Shown: one piece after another, positions 50,249-62,789 of the stretch
How positions within the stretch are numbered: position 1 is the first letter of the stretch
How the letters are laid out: the number at the start of each line of letters is the position of its first letter
Assembly (NCBI RefSeq): GCF_000006565.2
Contig: NC_031474.1
Span: forward strand, 3,631,662-3,695,661
Reading direction: 5' to 3'
DNA from: Toxoplasma gondii ME49
Lineage: Eukaryota; Apicomplexa; Conoidasida; Eucoccidiorida; Sarcocystidae
DNA: 64,000 bases
Translations under genes and position numbers: made by a program
Notes under the pieces: generated by a model
Told to the model about the DNA's origin: nothing
Databases searched by the model: none
Seen by the model: the letters and a program-made list of their open reading frames with translations, nothing else

Positions 50249-53200
50249 CTGCACAAAACATACAGTACCACGCAGCTTAGGTCGACACTGTTGAATTAGT
50301 AAGGAGCCCCAGTAACCAGGCGTAAGCACACCAGTCACACCTTGGGACAGGACATCGTTTTTCCATGTCACTCGTTCGTAAACAGTATACGGGTGCAGTC
50401 CCCGAGTCGAAGCAGTGTGGTTTTACAAGGTGACTAGTGCACCGAAACACGGGCATCCACTAGCATCGGAAATGACAGACCGCCCTTTAAAGTCGAATAC
50501 GCGCCACAGGCATCCACAACCGGTGTTTCATTTCTAGCCCAAACGGTGACTCGTCATCCAGCACGAATCGTTTCCCCACCATGCCGGCGTGGTCGGGGTG
50601 AACTCGCAAAATGGGGTTGCCTATGATGTCTTCAACGCTGGCACAGCCGCGACTTCCTTTAAGAAGTAGCATGGACTCTCGTTCGTGAAGGTAACGCTGC
50701 AGCAACAGCGGATTGTGCAGACGTTCTATTTGACGTATCTGCAAACCCATAGCAACGCAAATGAGCAATGTAGTAACGTATCCAATGGCAAAGGATTACG
50801 GTACGAAGAATTTGTGAAGGAGAAAGGCGAGCTGTTGATTTTCGTCATAAAACGCCACTATCTCATGTAAAATTCACCAAACCATGACAGTATAAAGCAT
50901 TACGGCTTCCCCCGTCTGCCCACATTTTTCAAGGATTCACGTCCGCCTTGCGACGCTGTCTACGTAAACGTGCCACTCTAGAAGCGTAGCTGCCGATTTG
51001 GGGCGCATACCTTAATAATTGGCGGTGGGTGGAAGACAAAGGCTCCGCACTTGTTCATATTCAGCGACGATGACTGAATGCTCCCTGCTCCATACGCGGG
51101 CAATGGTCCTGGCATTGTTGCGTTTGTTAGCGGGGCTGATTTCGTCGGCGAGGGCGAAAATGCGCTTCCCACGTTTGGCGGCACCCAGGCAGGATCGCGG
51201 TGAGACGCGACAGAGGAAAGCAGCTAACAAAGAGAGGCCGGAAATGCAATCAGCTAGGAGTCTTACTCGGGAACAAAGAATAACCGGTGTGACAACAGAA
51301 CATGCTCACAGTGTACAAACCGTTACTGGAAAATACCAGGGCAGCGTGACTCATGCCCTGACTAGCTGGTGCGTTGCGTATGACTCGTGCATAGTTTGCA
51401 TCTCCACAAACCACTCCTTGAACGAATAGGACGAGCACAGCAGGCGAACTCCATTCACATATCTAGTCCAAAATCATCCGACTGGCAGTGCCTTCTGTAG
51501 GTGTATCCCCTTTTCCCCTTTGACTTACTAACACTAGAAGAGACTCACCGCGACTACGCAGAAGTCGTAATGACTGTCGCCGGGCTGAAGTAATTCCTTG
51601 TAGACACCGAGCTTGGTCGCCAGAGATCCAAGAGAACGTGGCAGTCCGCCGTCCCGACGGGGTCTGTTCTCCGCAGTAGACTCGCCGAATCCATCTCGTG
51701 CAAACGGACGCATGCTCGCCGCCTGATGTCTACCCGCAGACGCCAAACACGCATCAACCACACATGACGACGACCCTACGTTGGCACCGGTGGTGCGGCT
51801 CCACTCGCACTTTCCTCGGCCTGCCATGGCCCCTTGGCCGGCTTCATCTGCGTTTGTTCCGCTGTTTCCTTGGTGACCGTCATGACTGACATCCCTTTTC
51901 GGTGAAGTCAAACTTCTCGTCGCATCCCCATGCTGCACGCAGGGGGGTACACCGGACTCCATGCGTCGTTGCCCAAGTTGATACTGCCAATCCAACAGCA
52001 AAATTTGCTCCTCTTCCAGGAAATGCCCATGCGACGGATAATGAGGAAGTGCCGAGGCGATCTCTGTGAGTAGTCGTACCGATGTCAACGCCTCCCAAGA
52101 TAAGGAAATTGCTTGCTCAGGCGCGCGACCACCGCAAGCGTAGCACCTGCTACAATGACCCCATCCAATCTGACTGGTTCCTCCTCTACATCCGCTTGAT
52201 GGTGCGGGAAACCCTCCACATCGTCTGCAAGGTAAACAGTCGCAAACAGCTTCTCCGGCATGCCGCTCACAGTTACCAGCAAAGCGTGATGGGTTCTCAC
52301 TGTAGTCGCAGCAGCAAACGCGCCTACTAACCGTAACCACTGGCTCGGGAGGGGCGCTACATTCCGGAGCGGCTCTGACGCAGAGCGTGTGTGAAGCGTG
52401 GCGCATCATTTTCTGAAAATAACAGCAAGCATCACTCCGACAGATGGATGTGAAACGTATATGAATCAATATCCCACGGATCCTTCACCATCCCCTGGCT
52501 TCGCGGATATCCGTTTGGACATATGGCTTCACGGTTTTTTTTACTTCACCGGAGCACTGCTCTATCCTCTGTCAGTGCCGACGAAAGCCGCAACAGGGAC
52601 TATGCTGCTGTGAACTTCGACCACTGACTTTATTCGCGAGGTCAACCAAGCTACCCGTGGGACATCGGAATAATGATTTTTCACATACACAGCATCTAAT
52701 TCGGTTATGCGTGGGTGTGCACATGCGCACACATTCGACCACCACATCCAGGCTCGGTTGGAACACTGCCGTGGATGGTCATACAAAAACAAGCATCGGG
52801 TCAGGTTTGCTTATTGACCTGCCGCAATTGCTCCGAAGGAAAACAAAACTGACTGGGACCCGTGTCGAAACTGGTCAATATGCTTGTGGCAGACACCTAG
52901 AAAAACCAATAGGTGGCTGATACAGCAACTGACCCCAGTGTCCCTGCAACGCAGCCACCGGCATCGCACGTTTTCATCGAGGCATCTGCGTGATGCGGTG
53001 GTTCTCTCATCACTGCTGCTGCAGTGGTCCTCCGTGCCGCTCAAGTCTCCTATCCGTTCGCTCTCTTGGTTTCCCCGTAGAGTGCCCAGTTGAAGCCGGC
53101 CTCCAACTCTCTGTGTTTCCGTGTTGTTCCTCCGCACAACATTTTTCTGATTGCACGTATCCAGAAATGAACTTCTCCATGCAGAAGACGAACGAGGTGA

Positions 53201-56200
53201 ACCAAGATCCGGAGAATTACTCGCTACCACGCTATTTCGTCCTTCCTCATCAACATCCGCCAGCCACCGCGCCGTGGCGCATTCCTTCCATACGAGTTCG
53301 CTAAAAGAGTGCGACGCCCGCCCCTCATCCCCAATCTCGGTAGCAGCGAATCGCTCATTCTCATCGTCAGTCTCTTCGTCTGTCTCAACGATCGGGCCTT
53401 CAGAACGCGATCCTTGCCCCATACGTCCTCGTGGAGACAAAGGCTGTGCCCCGTGTGACACGCAACTCTGGAGCATTCTTCCACGGGAAGTCGATATGCC
53501 GACAGATCTGTCGAAAATTTTCTCATCGCAGCAGAGAAGGCTGCCTTCTCGACTGACAAGTATGCCACTGTTCCTCTTGCTCTTGGATACGGCATGTGAT
53601 CCTGCAGCAGGCGTATCCTGATGGAACAAGACTTCGGCAGAAACTGATGAGACGGGATGGTCCATTGCCAGACCGGTAGAACCGAACAGCCTCTGTTCCA
53701 CCTCCGTTGTCACGGGCTGATTCGACATGTCGGGGCGCCTATTTGGGTTCGTCCGTACTTGTCTTGAAGGATATTCTGTGACGCCAGACAGAAAGAGCCG
53801 CTGAATGCATCCAGCCACACCTCTTCCTTCCATATCTCCGGCCGGAGAAACTACTGACAGGGGCTGTAGAGAAACGTCTACGTCGGACGCTTCACAGCTC
53901 GCATCGAAGATGTCAGATAGCGCGGACGCGAGCAAGCTTCCTCTGACAAAATGATTTTCACGACAGGGCTCACCGACGTGTTCCCCATCCTTCCTTACAA
54001 CAATGTGACATGTTGCGGGAGACGGTGTCCTTGCACTGGTTTCTGCTACGTGTCGATATGATTCTTTCTTCTTAGAATCAGACTTACACACAACGTGGCT
54101 CTCCGACCGGACATGCCTTTCGGACAGTGCCATGTTCGTCGGCTCTCGGGGGGTACGATGCGCTACAAGGTCTTTCAAGGGAAACTGTTTCATCTCAACT
54201 TGCTGGAATACGCTGCCGCAGGCACCTACACGCACCACCGCGTTACTTTGACCCGAAAATGCACCGACGGACAAGGGCGTAAACAACATCCGCAGTACGC
54301 GTGTGAGGGAGGATGAAGCCGTACTTGAGACGGGTCCGGAGGTTCTTCTTCCAGTAATGTTCAACTTCCGTCTGAGTATGCCGCCTTCTGATGAAGGGAG
54401 AATCTCGGAACCCCGTATTTGCATACATAGCTTGTCTCGTTTATTGTTACAACGTAGCGGGCGTATGCTTCGCCGAGATGGCGCCTGCTCGCTCGAGTCA
54501 TTGTCGTCATCAGTACACGAATGAAACCTCGTCTCATCTACAGTCCCGCCCCCCTCCCGCAGTGCTTTTCTCTCCACAACTCTGTTTTCATTTTGAGGAC
54601 TTCCTCCACGCATATGGCGAGAAGCGTCTTGCCTCTTAACCTTGCCACCCTGTCGCACCTGTTCCTCCGGCGAGTGTACTATCTCTGACTTAACGGCCCT
54701 CACTGACGAACAAATCGGGTGTGATTGACTCAAGCCTTCTCCCTGATGAACCGGCTTCTGGTGTAAGATCCAGATTCCCTGATACACAGCGTCTTGGTTC
54801 ATCTGTGGAAACGATGAATCAGCAGTTAACACCCTCCTGACTCCGCTAGTTCGTGCTGACGTCGAACCCGCTGAGGTCAGTAAGCCCGATTTTTCAGTTC
54901 GCAGTGTCGTGTTCACCGCTGGAGCTCTCTTTTGTTTCGCCTGGTAGTGACTGTCTCCCGTTGACCGGTGTACGCCGGTCGAGTTAGGTGCTCCCGGTAA
55001 GCCTCCCGCCACTGCGAGTGGCACTCCCCGGAATGATGTATCGCACGGTTCGTCCGTCACACAAAATGTACACTCGATATTTGATCTATGGACTGTATCC
55101 GTCTCTCCTTCTTCCTCTCGTGGACCTTGAAAGCACCTGACTGTGGTAACATCTCCAAACGACAGCCCTTCGGATTTCTGTGCGTGTCCACGTTCTGTTA
55201 CATATTGTAGCGATGTCCGCATAGGCATTGGCGCACGCGCTGCGCAGAATGTGGCGTTGTAACAGTCAGGATGGGTGGATCGGCAGCACTGCCACGCCAC
55301 AGAATCGTCTGTCGACCTTGTGTTGGCGTCGGGCATTTCCATGATGTTGTCGTACAGGAGGCACGGTTTGGCACATGCACCGGTGTGCGACTTCGTTGAT
55401 TCAATAGCTAGGAGAGGGCCGATCTTGCCGTTGTTGCTGAACACATCTGCGGTTGTGGCAGACGAATGTTCTGGATGAGGGTGGCCGTCGTTGGAGATGG
55501 TGCTACGGGCCTCCCACTTGGCCGAACACCCAACACCCTGGTGACTGCTCCAAACGCCGGCATTTCTAACGTGGCTGACTTCCATCTGACCGGTGTGCGT
55601 GAAACCGTCCACAGCGGACTGTGTATTCGCGTCATCACGCGCCGCTGCACTACTCCCAGCTCCTGCTACACCTCCCGCATGTATTCTGTTGTCTTCGGAG
55701 AGTTTATTTCTACTGTAAACAGGGGAAAGAGGCATCCCTGTGAAACCGCGTTTGCAATGGTCACATGCGCCACGCCCAGATTTGCATTCTTTGCCACATC
55801 TTCTGCCCCGCTGCACAGTAGTAGTGTCTTCGAAATGATTTCTGGTACCTGCCGCGCGGACAGTTGAGGCGGCTGCTTCCGGTGGAGAATACACCTGAAA
55901 CTCCCTTGAACTTGATACCTGCGGTGTGACTCGGAAGCCTTCCGTGCTCGCAGTCCCTTCACAGCTACACGAAATCTGGTCTTCCGACAGATGATCACAT
56001 TGAGCTTGGCATTCTTTTTTCTCTAGAAGCGCCCCTTCGAAATGGTGAACTGCCTGTCCGGACAGACGTCGGACCTTGTCGCACCAGTCGCATGAATTCA
56101 GACTGTCAGCAGCATACGATGCTGCAGGCATGAAAGGCCAGCACGAAAGAGACACGAAAGGCGACGGGGGAACATCTGACGAACAAGAGAGTATATTCAC

Positions 56201-59200
56201 GTCGGCCTTTCTCATTCGGATGTTGTTTCTGTCACGCGGGTCATGGGAGGACGTGCGGAGGGCGGCAATCGCCGAAAGCAGTTGCCGTGTCTGAACGAGT
56301 TGACGAGTATCGCGAACACGTACAGCGAAGAGACAGCCGCCTCCTGACGTTGTTATCTTGCACTTCCGAATTCCTGTATCTGTGCCAGAGCTTAACACTC
56401 CCGACGCACGTGAGGTGAGCGTTCCCGCTCCAAGTAAACTGGTTGCGAAGCGCACCGCCGGGTTGCCTGGAAGTGTACGTGCGGGCACGATCGGACCTCT
56501 CCGGCGCTCACTTATCCAGCCGTCTGCTAATCTACCAGAACAGCAAAATAGGACGGACATGAAACTGACGCGGAATTGAAATATCAGACCACACTTCTAA
56601 AAGCAATGCGTGCGATGACTAGTAACGACTGCAAGCGTGGAACTCCCCAGCAGCTCCCCAGTATGGGCTCTACCCACGTTACCTAAGCAAATGGGACTCA
56701 CTTGAGACGCATTAGTCCTTCTTTGTTAATTCGCCGTTCAAACACCTCCACCTGTGTAGCAGGTGGCAACGTGCGAACCACCGGTCCTTCGATTTCGAGC
56801 CCCTGGCGAACATTAAGAAGATATCCGTCGGCTGAGCAGATGCGAGAAGACACACAAGTTTTTTCGCTTTGAGTTCGGTTATTTGATAAAGCTGTGCAAA
56901 TCTATATATGTCTATTCTTAACCGAGATATGGCAATTCGGTCATCCAGTGATGCCTGCTGTTGTGACTGTGTTTCTCCAGCGACACTCCCACCTTCCTCT
57001 GTGATGCCTGATAAACTGGAGAGTTGCTCTCGTACAGTTGAGTGAACAGCGGATTCCACCATTCTCTCACTGTACAACACATGCACGACCACGTGTGCAC
57101 TCTCATGGATACCACGACAATCCTGTCGACATTTCAAAATAAACAGCACTCTTGCTTGTATTCCTGACACTGGAAGTAACTGGACGCTCGTCAATTTCAA
57201 CAGTCAACGGAGTGCATCAGTGAGCGCGTTTGGGCAACGTACCGATGACTTGGTACAACTGCGGCGTATTGAATGTCTCTTCCGCCTCATCCACCTTTTC
57301 CAACTGAATTTCTTTCTCTCTTCCATCACGACCAAGCCTTCGCAGGCCAACCCAACCACTGGTTGTCCTCAGTCGAACTACAATCAGTCGACAGGACGTG
57401 CAGCCCTCTAGGCAGTTTCCCACATCTCTAACGCAGTACGTTGACCTGGATAGGTTTCCTTTTCGGCGACTGGGGTGCCACTGCTGACCGTGACAGCTTT
57501 CCCGTCCACTCTTGCGTCTTGCCTCTGATGCAGAATCCGCACTGACAGCTCTGTAGTGAATTTCTTGGCGAGATCCCCTCAGTCGGCCGTTTAGGCTCTC
57601 AGATAGACGGGCACACCGGTGGCAGGCACCTGGACCACACGGCGTTCCACAGTCCTTACAGGCAACAAACCCGCCACCCCACCTGCCGGTGTGTCTGCTG
57701 TTCGGCGTTTCATATTGCTGTGGATTCTGCGCTGGTCCTTCTGAACTCGCTCGATGAAGGCAAGACATCGCTAGCCCACCAGAGCACGGCATGAGTCGAG
57801 TCTTGCAGGAAAAAGTATTGCGCAACGATCTCTTTCGACAATCTCCTGGTTCGCTGAGTCGCCCCCGTACCCTCATTCCCAAAGCGTCAACAGATGTAGA
57901 GCGACGTTCCCGGAAGCATGCCCTGCAGAAACGGGACGCCTCCTGCGGAGTTACGCGCGTGTGCGTGTCCCGAGACTGCACATCCGATCTATCTGTCAGC
58001 ACTGTGTCTGTACTGGAGTCTGATGTCTGTCTCATTACTATCCTCGACGAACCTCTGTGATCGATATGACCCAGCAGCCGATGCCGAGATTGGCAGTGCT
58101 TGATTTTTTGGTAACTTTGCTTATTTCTTTGATCTGTATCGTCCGCACCGGGCTGCTTACGAAAGCGACAGCAGCCGCAGCAACGCTCACGTTGGCCATT
58201 CTGTGGATGCTGAAACGTATCTCGGAAGCAAAATCTAGCTGCCAAGGCCGCGTCAAAAACCGGGATCACCTGTCCTGGGTACAGAACACCTACCGTCGGC
58301 GAAAACGGGGAGATCGACGACCTGAAATCATGCGGCCATACACAACCTGCGGCAAATAACGACTACCGTCGACAATTTTCCACATGGTTACCTGCATTTA
58401 GAACCAACCACCGAATTCTCAAATTAAACATCTTCTCTGAATGACTATTTCATTCTGAAATTGCATTCCTGGAAAAAGGCACAGCTGTGACCCCTAATCC
58501 CCGTGCTTGTGAACCATACACTGGCTTGTACCTGATCAGGTTTTTGACACGTTGCGCGACAACCAGGGGGATCAAAGAACGAACTTAATGCAATGCGCTG
58601 CTTTGACCACACTCTTCCACACGCAACTTGCGTCATGTTATTTGCGTATCCAGTGTGTGATGCTGTCGGATACAAGTTTGTTTTACCTCACAACCCACAA
58701 CCTGCATCGATATGTTAGTACACCTTCCCACGCTCAACCGAAAATAACGGGCACTCACCCTACTGCAACGACGCTGCGTCCACAGACGCGATACAAAAGC
58801 CACCGCTGTCGGAGGAGACGCGGCACCTCCGCTCGGTTGCTAATTTCGAACCTAGGCGACAGGCGTGTGTCCGTTCTGGAATCTTGCGACAGCATATCCA
58901 CGGCTGCAAGGCAGGACGGCCGATCTGCTGCTCGGTCATCTGTATCGAACCCCGTCTCTGACGTTCGTTGCTCTCTCAGCCGCTCCTCTTGGCCACCACT
59001 ACTGGAGTCTACATCTTCTGACGGATGCACTTGATAGTAACTATCGGTTCCCTTGTCTGTTCTCCGTGAAGGGGATGTTTCCGTCATGCGTGGCCCCCGC
59101 ATCACACTGCTTTCACTGCAGTGTCCTCTAGGCGCCCTCCTTCCAAAAACGGGATGTTTATGTCTCTCTTCTACATGTGACTTTTTCGAATTCCTGCCTA

Positions 59201-62200
59201 GCGCATCAAACTTCGAGCTGCGCCGTGAAGCCTCGTGAACACGACAGCTGATTTCCAGTTTCCTCTCTTGAATTGCGTTCGCATTTTGCATGTCATTAAG
59301 CCGATCGTTACTGCACTGCGTTCGGTGTCTCCCGCTGCCTGCACGTAAGAGTGACCTGACCGCATACAGAGACAACGCTCCAGGGGTCACAAGGCTGGCC
59401 GAATGCCCTCGTGTTTCGCAACCATATGCATCACCGTCATTTCTCCACAATGCTACCTGTCCTTTCGAAGCCGGGTACGCCTCGTCGTCCGTGCGATTCC
59501 AACCTTCTTCCGTTCTTGCCCAAATTTGCACAACATCCTCACTAACAAGGCGGCAGGCTCCATGAAGACAGGCGTCCTGCCCACGACCTGTACAAGCTTC
59601 ACGCTCACTGCAAACCCGATCCCCTGTCGTACACATATGTCGTCTCTCGTTATGGCGGTAAAGCCTCCGTTTCCCCGTACCCTGTAGCTCACTATCCTGG
59701 GCACAGCATGCAGCACCCCACGTGGCAAATTGACTGATGTTCGACCTGTCAGCCCCAGATGTCTGCTCGCGGCTACTTTTGTCCATACACAGAAGAGCTG
59801 GTTGGCACCGTCGGCGACAAACGCGGAAGTACCATCGCTGTGTCGGCTCTCTGCTATAGGTCCCCTGGGTCGATGTCGCGTTGCTTGCACATCGTAAAAG
59901 GCACGATTCACGTTTCCATGAGGCACCGTTTCTCTCTCGGTCCTCCACATCTTTTCTGTCTCTCTTCCGACACGTAGTCCCAGCGCTGTTTATCCCCAAA
60001 TAACTCTTAAGCCGTGTAACACCTCTCTTTCCGGTTGTTCGCGACACAGGACGCAGTCTGGTGACCGACACGTCTTTGCTGTTGGTGCTCTGGCTCTTCA
60101 TCCGTCCAAGGATTGAGCCGAATACACCGTCACCGCACCCGGTGCTACTCCCTCTCGGTATCATTGGTGTTTCAGAGAGCTGCATTCCGCATGACGTTCC
60201 TGGCCCGTGCTTGAGGTTCATGTCCATACTGCTCCGGTGATCGCTTCCACCCGAGACCAAGGCGCTGGACGGAGACCGTTCCTTATCCAAATATACATCT
60301 CCTCCCATGCATACACATTCATGTTCATTCGGAGCGGAAACGGAAAGCGACCGAGCAGAAGGATCTTCGATGCTCAATGGTGCAAGGCAACTGCACGATT
60401 GTAAGAGTCCGTAGTGTCGTTGATGGTCGGTTCCAGAACATCCGCCCGTCACGCTGCTTGTCCAGATGTTTTGTGATTCTTGTGCATCAACATCTCGAAC
60501 CACATCGCGCGTCCACAAGCGACAGAAGTTGCGACTGCGGCAAACGCAGCATCGGTTCCAGGCAGATGCATCGACACACTCCGCTGTGATCCATCCTTCT
60601 GGACACTTCAGGCGCAACGCTGCGAATGTTTCCGTAACGCTGAGAGCAATGTCGTAGACCTGATGAAACAAGTGGGACACAACGCGCATCATACGCAAGA
60701 GGACGTCGAATTCCACCATCGGTATATGTCGAGGAAAAAGATTAACTCTCAACGGCAGGTGAGAAGATGGACATCGGGTGTCTACATCGTCCAGGACTAA
60801 CTGTCGTTCCGCCGTAACAGTAGACAAGTCAGCGAACATCCATATACATTCTTAGAAACTCCGGTGTTGGCTCCTTACCTTCACAGAAGAACCACAACCA
60901 GCGACGGATCCACTGATATCGTCGCAGGTGACATCCAGGCTCGCATGGACAAGTAGAGGGCGAGTTGCTTCACTCCGCCATCGAAGATGTAGTGCCTATG
61001 CAGACGGTGTCAGAACGTAATCATGGGGCCGCAGTTTACCTTTACATCACATTCCATTCCCAAAATCTGATGGCTGCAGAATGGAAATGTATGTGGCGCA
61101 AGACAACTCGCACAACGATACCGTCTACCGAAACGTCGACTGAAGTCATTCACGCATGGCAAGTGCTCGTAAAGAGCACCCATACTTGTCTGTATACGCC
61201 TGTGTAGGCGTAGCTTCTATGCTTCAGTCTCTGTTTCGGTTGGGGTTCGTTCTCACCTCGTCCTGCATTGGATGGTGAGCAAGTGCTCCTCGAAGCTCGT
61301 CGTTCATGAACTCGGCAACGTGAATATGAGCTCGGCATAGCTGCGGTAGTGCGTTGACGTCGCATTGTGGAATACCCGTCATCTCGTTCACGAGCTGCAC
61401 CGATTGAGTGTTTCGCTCTTTTCCCTTTCCACTGCCTCGAAGCCTCTCGGTAAAACTTGAAAGTCCCGTCCACCATGACGTTTTACCTTCTGCAAGTGGA
61501 CGAAGGTTAGGTGAAGCTGCCGGAGTGGAGAAACTCCGCACTGAGTGGTTTAGGTGTGGATTTCCTCCTGTCAATGCGACAACCGCTGAGTCTCGCCTTA
61601 GCTTGCCAAGTGCTCCTGTGGCTGCATTGTTTTCATTGCCGTCGCATGACAGGTTCCTTCCCTCTTGTTTCACACGGATTTGCCCCTCATCTTTGAGCGC
61701 CGTACTTTCAGACTGGTCACATGGGTGAACCGGCTGAGAACAAAGCATGCTTCTTTCATGCTTTTTGAATCTGCTACTGTGTTCTTTCTCCCCGTCTGAC
61801 ACTGTTGCAGTACTGCTGCTCCGTCTATCCGAATACGAATGTTTCTTCAGGGTGACGAATGAAGGGATGCCACTGTTGTAGTTAGCACAGGAGCACCCGG
61901 TAACGGTCGTATGCGCCGCCCTGAATTTGGGGCGCACATGTGGCCGTGACCTGGTCCTCCTAGACGATTTTAGAGACCGCAGTTCTGCCGCTGATTCCGC
62001 GGAAGCACTGTGATTCTTCCCGCACACGGCTGTGCCCTGAATCGAGTTGCCTGTTCGCTTGTCGGAAACTGAACAGGTCCCACTGGAAGAATGATGCGCC
62101 TCTGAAACGCTGCGAGAGTCTAACGTCGGATGCAATGTTTCATCACTAGTAACAGGTCCGGCACGATTGCTTACTCTCTCCGGTGGCGACGCCAGCCCTC

Positions 62201-62789
62201 CGACAAGCTGAGAAGTGAATAGCGATGTTCTGACATTATCGCTTTCGCTGCATTTGCAATCCTTCAAATTTTCTTCAACGTCTCCTCCACATGACATCCT
62301 CAGTCCATGCACTGTCTTGCCGCTCGAGGAAGAGTGGCGGTTGCCGCCCGCTACACCTTCTATCGCGGTACGCACATGCGTTGGTGAACCTACGCCCAGG
62401 AAGGACGATGATGACGGCAGTGCTGAAGAAAGCGAGAGAGAGTCTCTCGGGTTCTCTGTGTGTCTCTCTGCAACCGGGTTGTGCATGAGCTGCTTGCAAG
62501 CAATGTCAGGAATACTATTCGTTTTGTGGTCTCGCGGTAGCCTCCTCCGGCTCTGTATTCGCCAAGGCAGCCGAGACGTTGCCGTAAGCATTGCACTTGA
62601 GAGTGAGTTCCATGGCCCTGGCACACCCTGATGTGTTGGGACCTGTTGTGTCAGCTGCTCCCTCGGCGCCACCACCTGGTGATGACCTGAACGGCGTCGG
62701 TAGGCTTTCAAGCGCAGATACCAGTTACCGAGGCCAGACGTAAATTCCGACGTAGAAGGGCAGGCGGGAACATCTTTTGGTTCTGTCAT
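48722..62789 (-). CDS. Giant protein with C-terminal PARP-type ADP-ribosyltransferase domain
   Basis: Exons right to left: 62789-61257, 60995-60879, 60659-58759, 58321-57243, 57169-56752, 56531-52934, 52412-52301, 52224-52133, 52061-51549, 51223-51011, 50738 to about 50,500, 50248-50146 and 49743-48722, in total about 3,600 codons. Junction phases agree except that the donor of the 50738 exon is unresolved and the 52133/52061 junction has an alternative reading. The N-terminal 3,000 residues are mostly Ser/Arg/Glu-rich with scattered Cys clusters. The C-terminus carries the PARP signature: IRQIERLHNPLLLQRY, then FFLFHGCK with GFDFRRGGENRG, then KLFGVGTYFSPLASKADLYT, an insert of about 220 residues, and LVLSRVCLGEVYKATRAM with PPPMPG and LVCNPTFSEPQLIHY. 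These enzymes move ADP-ribose from NAD+ to proteins or nucleic acids. The ATG at 62,789 (GCGAAGATGAC) is a reasonable start, but upstream exons are possible. A GTATGG donor near 48,763 is an alternative end. Confidence 0.75.
52062..52133 (-). other. Frame break or 71-bp mini-intron in the PARP-domain gene
   Basis: Upstream of here the good frame reads QADVEEEPVRLDGVIVAGAT and continues ARLSKQFPYLG to a TGA at 52,085. Downstream the good frame is TEIASALPHYPSHGHFLEEE. They can be joined by a 71-base intron (weak GCG|GTGGTC donor at 52,133, CACAGAG acceptor before 52,061, phase 0 on both sides). Alternatively they join without splicing if one G is missing from the run at about 52,094-52,096, which would make the frame continuous through YLGEALTSVRLL. 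Confidence 0.45.

Noticed and set aside
52085..52300. Cys-rich reading of the other frame here (DCLPCRRCGGF, HCSRCYACGG) as a zinc finger
   Set aside because: The acceptor CTGTTTACCTTGCAG before 52,224 is entered in phase 1, which selects the QADVEEEPVRLDGVIV frame; the Cys-rich text is its shadow.
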